Source: Sphingobacterium cellulitidis (GTDB lineage: Bacteria > Bacteroidota > Bacteroidia > Sphingobacteriales > Sphingobacteriaceae). Taken from it: 64,000 nt of DNA. Positions 63,976-64,000 of the stretch are shown piece by piece. Below the pieces are notes generated by a model. It was not told the origin of the DNA, searched no databases, and was given only the letters and a program-made list of their open reading frames with translations. Positions within the stretch are counted from its first letter, which is position 1. Every line of letters begins with the position of its first letter. Position numbers and translations under genes: made by a program. The stretch covers positions 729,810-793,809 of the forward strand of contig NOUX01000001.1 of assembly GCA_002245855.1 (NCBI GenBank), written 5' to 3'.

Positions 63976-64000
63976 TATTTAGTATTTAGTATTTAGTATT
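63975..64000. repeat. Tandem GTATTTA heptamer repeat (continues past the window)
   Basis: Exact 7-bp period, about 3.7 copies visible before the window ends, starting at the last base of the stop codon. Related degenerate copies occur at 14239-14272. Confidence 0.8.

Noticed and set aside
1-64000. CRISPR arrays, transposases, integrases, toxin-antitoxin or restriction genes, tRNA genes
   Set aside because: Looked for and not seen; every gap over 300 bases was read, and only 44822-45244 qualifies.

Overview
The window comes from a low-GC member of the Bacteroidota, most likely family Sphingobacteriaceae (Sphingobacterium or a close relative). This is inferred from gene content: an alternative complex III (act) operon, a SusC/SusD pair, and several families largely confined to this phylum. 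Promoters of the phylum's TTG / TAnnTTTG type are visible upstream of many genes, and SD-like ribosome sites are mostly absent. No tRNA, rRNA, CRISPR array, transposase, integrase or prophage gene was seen. It reads as chromosomal core sequence with one accessory carbohydrate block.

Layout. 1-6192 (minus): 5' part of the respiratory alternative complex III operon, actA-actB-actC-actD, with actD cut by the window edge. 6425-10715: a lipoprotein MsrB, then a LacI-type regulator divergent from a GH92 alpha-mannosidase, then a DUF493 protein. 10771-14142 (minus): a collagen-like lipoprotein and a GH95 alpha-L-fucosidase. 14307-17039 (minus): pnp and rpsO. 17161-26695: a NagX/DUF5009-like membrane acyltransferase, then a ROK regulator, SusC, SusD and GH29 alpha-L-fucosidase in a row. 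GH92, GH95, GH29, SusCD and the two sugar regulators together suggest use of fucosylated, mannose-containing host-type glycans, in a locus interrupted by RNA-metabolism genes.

26751-34521: Xaa-Pro aminopeptidase, PBP4-type DacB, malic enzyme, RuvA, free Met-R-sulfoxide reductase and a TspO/MBR-like membrane protein. 34493-43778 (all minus): a WD40 protein, the histidine block hisC-B-H-A-F-IE (without hisG and hisD), ribonuclease Z, a STAS protein, purC and phoH. 44033-47919: SAM hydrolase, a 423-bp gene-free stretch with a striking 11-bp repeat array, an outer-membrane barrel protein, an LVIVD lipoprotein and a coiled-coil membrane protein.

47978-64000 (all plus): MsbA-like ABC exporter, YtxH protein, ccmB-ccmC-ccmD-like haem handling, a multi-pass membrane protein, an outer-membrane protein plus LptC, a PpiD/SurA-type isomerase, DUF2480, DUF3108 and DUF3109 proteins, polyprenyl diphosphate synthase, TerC, a C1 peptidase and a thioredoxin-fold protein. 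Much of this set serves the envelope, and the ccm genes fit the need to make the multihaem cytochrome encoded at the other end of the window.

No clearly new multi-gene system was found. The most interesting unexplained signals are non-coding: phased direct repeats at 7933-7983 and 11721-11770, the 11-bp array with an inverted arm at 44975-45077, and a 29-bp near-perfect palindrome at 47181-47209. Start sites were revised from the longest open frame where promoter position or signal peptide argued for it. All family assignments come from reading motifs, not from database searches.
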